DNA from: Stutzerimonas stutzeri
GTDB lineage: Bacteria > Pseudomonadota > Gammaproteobacteria > Pseudomonadales > Pseudomonadaceae
Direction of reading: 5' to 3'
Length of the DNA stretch: 64,000 bases
Assembly: GCF_000952685.1 (NCBI RefSeq)
Contig: NZ_JYHV01000014.1
Coordinates: 1-64,000, forward strand
The position numbers and the translations under genes are program-made. Positions 62,213 through 64,000 of this stretch are shown piece by piece. Under the pieces are notes generated by a model. That model saw only the letters and a program-made list of their open reading frames with translations, was not told the DNA's origin and did not search any database. Numbering within the stretch: position 1 is the first letter of the stretch; the number at the start of each line of letters is the position of its first letter.

Positions 62213-62845
62213 ATGCGCACCCGACTGATCTATGTGATGGACCCGATGTGCTCCTGGTGCTGGGGCTTCGCGCCGGTGGTGCAGGCGTTGATTGCCCAGG
62301 CGCAGGCTCAGGGTGTGGGTGCCGATCTGGTGGTCGGCGGCCTGCGCCAGGAGCGCATCGCCATGGATCAGGCCGGCCGTGAACGCACCCTGTCCTATTG
62401 GCAGGCGGTGCACGAAGCGAGCGGGCAGCCGTTCAACTTCGATGCGGGGCTGCCGGACGGTCTGGTCTACGACACCGAGCCCGCCTGCCGAGCGCTTGTG
62501 GCGGCGCGCAGTCTCGATCGGCAGCTGGTCTGGCCACTCGTTGGGCTGATTCAGCGGGCGTTTTATGTCGACGGGCGCAACGTCACGATGCCGCCGGAAT
62601 TGGTTGATCTGGCTGAGGCGGCAGGCATACCCCGTATCGAGTTCGCCGACCGTTTCGACTCTCAGGCGGTGCGCGATGCCACGGCGGCTGACTTCGACTG
62701 GGCGCGGAACCTCGGCATCGCCGGCTTCCCGACCTTGCTTGCCGAGCACAACGGTCAGCTGGCGCTGTTGACCAATGGCTTCCAGCCGCTCGACGTGCTG
62801 TCACCTCTGCTGGCGCGTTGGCTGGACCATAACGCCCATGCCTGA
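62213..62845 (+). CDS. DsbA-family thioredoxin-fold protein
   Basis: A 210-residue cytosolic protein (no signal peptide). The CxxC motif CSWC sits at residues 12-15 (MDPMCSWCWGF), as in the FrnE/2-hydroxychromene-2-carboxylate isomerase-like branch. The cis-Pro loop is GIAGFPTLL (about 168-176). Role unknown, possibly a reductant or isomerase of small substrates. Start ATG with GGAG 5 nt upstream. It overlaps the ABC exporter gene by 8 nt. Confidence 0.88.
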   Translation: MRTRLIYVMDPMCSWCWGFAPVVQALIAQAQAQGVGADLVVGGLRQERIAMDQAGRERTLSYWQAVHEASGQPFNFDAGLPDGLVYDTEPACRALVAARSLDRQLVWPLVGLIQRAFYVDGRNVTMPPELVDLAEAAGIPRIEFADRFDSQAVRDATAADFDWARNLGIAGFPTLLAEHNGQLALLTNGFQPLDVLSPLLARWLDHNAHA

Positions 62846-64000
62846 TCAGCTCAGCTGGGCGGAGATCCGCCGTCTCGCGCTGCATCATCGCAAGGCGCTG
62901 ATCCTCGCCAATCTAGTTGCTGTGTTGGCAACGCTGTGCAGTGTGCCGATTCCCTTGCTGTTGCCGCTGCTGGTCGACGAGGTGCTGCTGGGGCAGGGCG
63001 ATACGGCGCTGCAGATAATGGACAGGTTTCTGCCGACGGGCTGGCAGACGGCGATTGGCTATATCGGCCTGATGCTCTGCGCGACGCTGCTGCTGCGCGC
63101 CTCGGCGTTGATTTTCAACGTGCTGCAGGCGCGATTATTCGCGCGGCTGTCGAAGGACCTGGTCTACCGCATTCGGGTGCGGTTGATCGAACGGCTCAAA
63201 CGTATCGCGCTGAGCGAGTATGAAAGCCTTGGCGGCGGGACGGTCGCCGCGCATCTGGTCACCGATCTGGAGACCATCGACAAATTCATCGGCGAGACCC
63301 TCAGCCGGCTGCTGGTAGCGCTGCTTTCAATTGCCGGTACGGCGGCGATCCTGCTCTGGATGCACTGGCAACTGGCGCTGCTGATCCTGCTGTTCAATCC
63401 GCTGGTGATCTACGCCACGGTGCAACTGGGTAAACGCGTCAAACACCTGAAGAAGCTGGAGAACGACAGCACCTCACTGTTTACCCAAGCGCTCACCGAA
63501 ACCCTGGATGCAATCCAGGAAGTGCGGGCCGGTAATCGCCAGGGTTTCTTTCTTGGTCGGCTTGGGCTGCGCGCGCGTGAAGTGCGCGACTACGCCGTGG
63601 CCTCGCAATGGAAGACCGACGCCTCCAACCGCGCCAGTGGCCTGCTGTTCCAGTTCGGCATCGACATTTTCCGTGCCGCGGCGATGCTCACCGTGTTGTT
63701 TTCCGACCTGTCGATCGGCCAGATGCTGGCGGTGTTCAGCTACCTCTGGTTCATGATCGGGCCGGTGGAACAGTTGCTCAATCTGCAATACGCCTTCTAT
63801 GCCGCCGGCGGCGCGCTCAGCCGCATCAATCAGCTGCTGGCACGTGCCGATGAACCCCAATATGTCGGCGGACAGGACCCGTTCGTGGGGCGGGACACCG
63901 TTGACATCGATGTTCGTGGGCTGCGCTTCTCCTATCAGGACGAACCGGTACTCGAAGGTCTGGACCTTTCGATCGCCGCGGGTGAAAAGGTCGCCATCGT
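62838..64000 (+). CDS. ABC exporter (fused permease/ATPase), 5' part
   Basis: The frame is open from ATG 62838 to the window end (387 codons seen). It starts MPDQLSWAEIRRLALHHRKAL. Six membrane segments are expected in the ABC_membrane domain (about 20-300; TM stretches near ILANLVAVLATL, LMLCATLLLRASAL, ALLSIAGTAAILLWM, LALLILLFNPLVIY, IDIFRAAAMLTVLF, MLAVFSYLWFMI). The ATPase domain begins at about 350 (VDIDVRGLRFSYQDEPVLEGLDLSI) and is cut before Walker A. It is a type I exporter of the MsbA-like group (PA0860 in P. aeruginosa). Substrate unknown. It overlaps the DsbA-family gene by 8 nt. Confidence 0.88.
   Translation, partial: MPDQLSWAEIRRLALHHRKALILANLVAVLATLCSVPIPLLLPLLVDEVLLGQGDTALQIMDRFLPTGWQTAIGYIGLMLCATLLLRASALIFNVLQARLFARLSKDLVYRIRVRLIERLKRIALSEYESLGGGTVAAHLVTDLETIDKFIGETLSRLLVALLSIAGTAAILLWMHWQLALLILLFNPLVIYATVQLGKRVKHLKKLENDSTSLFTQALTETLDAIQEVRAGNRQGFFLGRLGLRAREVRDYAVASQWKTDASNRASGLLFQFGIDIFRAAAMLTVLFSDLSIGQMLAVFSYLWFMIGPVEQLLNLQYAFYAAGGALSRINQLLARADEPQYVGGQDPFVGRDTVDIDVRGLRFSYQDEPVLEGLDLSIAAGEKVAI

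Noticed and set aside
1..64000. CRISPR arrays, insertion sequences, prophage, toxin-antitoxin loci with known families, rRNA
   Set aside because: No regularly spaced repeats, no transposase, integrase or phage structural genes and no rRNA sequence were seen on either strand.

Overview
The window reads as an ordinary chromosome segment of a GC-rich gammaproteobacterium of the genus Pseudomonas in the broad sense. The P. stutzeri (Stutzerimonas) group is the most likely home. This rests on the recognisable families (AmrZ, CheV/CheR, polar-flagellum flg genes under sigma-54 and sigma-28 promoters, AlgO/Prc, the NAGGN osmolyte cluster, UPF0270, two-domain PAP) and on gene orders I recall from P. 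aeruginosa. A sodium-pumping oxaloacetate decarboxylase locus sits beside mgtE. The species call is inference, because no rRNA or housekeeping marker was compared.

Layout. 1-7.2 kb: the 3' part of tRNA-Arg(ACG), a DUF4124 gene, mgtE, the oadGAB pump, the ribbon-helix-helix regulator amrZ, two small envelope-type genes and tRNA-Arg(CCT). 7.4-23.0 kb: a flagellar and chemotaxis block. flgZ-flgN-flgM and flgA lie on the minus strand. cheV-cheR, flgBCDE and flgFGHIJKL lie on the plus strand. I can read one sigma-28 promoter (flgM) and three sigma-54 promoters (flgA, flgB, flgF). 23.1-25.7 kb: a ComEA-like helix-hairpin-helix gene, an intergenic cluster of DnaA boxes, a YkvA/DUF1232 gene and a tight XRE regulator / unknown / Sel1 cassette. 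25.7-32.5 kb, minus strand: an EAL-CBS-GGDEF protein, prc/algO, apeB, rluA and minE. 32.4-34.1 kb: minD and minC. 34.2-38.9 kb: an HtrB-type acyltransferase, pirin, MlaA with a translationally coupled alpha/beta hydrolase, and a DUF2061 gene. 39.2-43.9 kb: DUF485 plus actP (acetate uptake), an SDR, a CynX-type MFS transporter and an unknown gene. 43.9-53.6 kb: yheU, a 7TM-DISM hybrid histidine kinase, the NAGGN operon (asnO, ngg, M42 peptidase), a LysR regulator and a DUF1127 gene. 53.6-64 kb: mnmC, PAP, thiolase, fumC, then DUF2059, bolA, trhO, a DsbA-family protein and the start of an ABC exporter cut by the window edge.

How the genes work together. The flagellar block shows the usual Pseudomonas hierarchy. 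Sigma-54 operons build rod, hook, rings and hook-filament junction. FlgM holds back sigma-28 until the hook is complete, FlgN chaperones FlgK and FlgL, and FlgZ couples c-di-GMP to the motor. AmrZ and the EAL-CBS-GGDEF protein add further motility and biofilm inputs. The NAGGN genes make a dipeptide osmolyte, and a hybrid kinase lies directly downstream.

I saw no phage, insertion sequence, CRISPR array or integrated island. The most unusual signals are non-coding: three exact TTATNCACA DnaA boxes within about 200 bp, two of them forming a palindrome (23666-23868); a 72-nt structured inverted repeat between mgtE and oadG (2398-2469); and a nested stem-loop between asnO and ngg (50235-50294). 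The best uncharacterised coding unit is the XRE/unknown/Sel1 cassette at 24522-25692. I did not find a clearly new multi-gene system.
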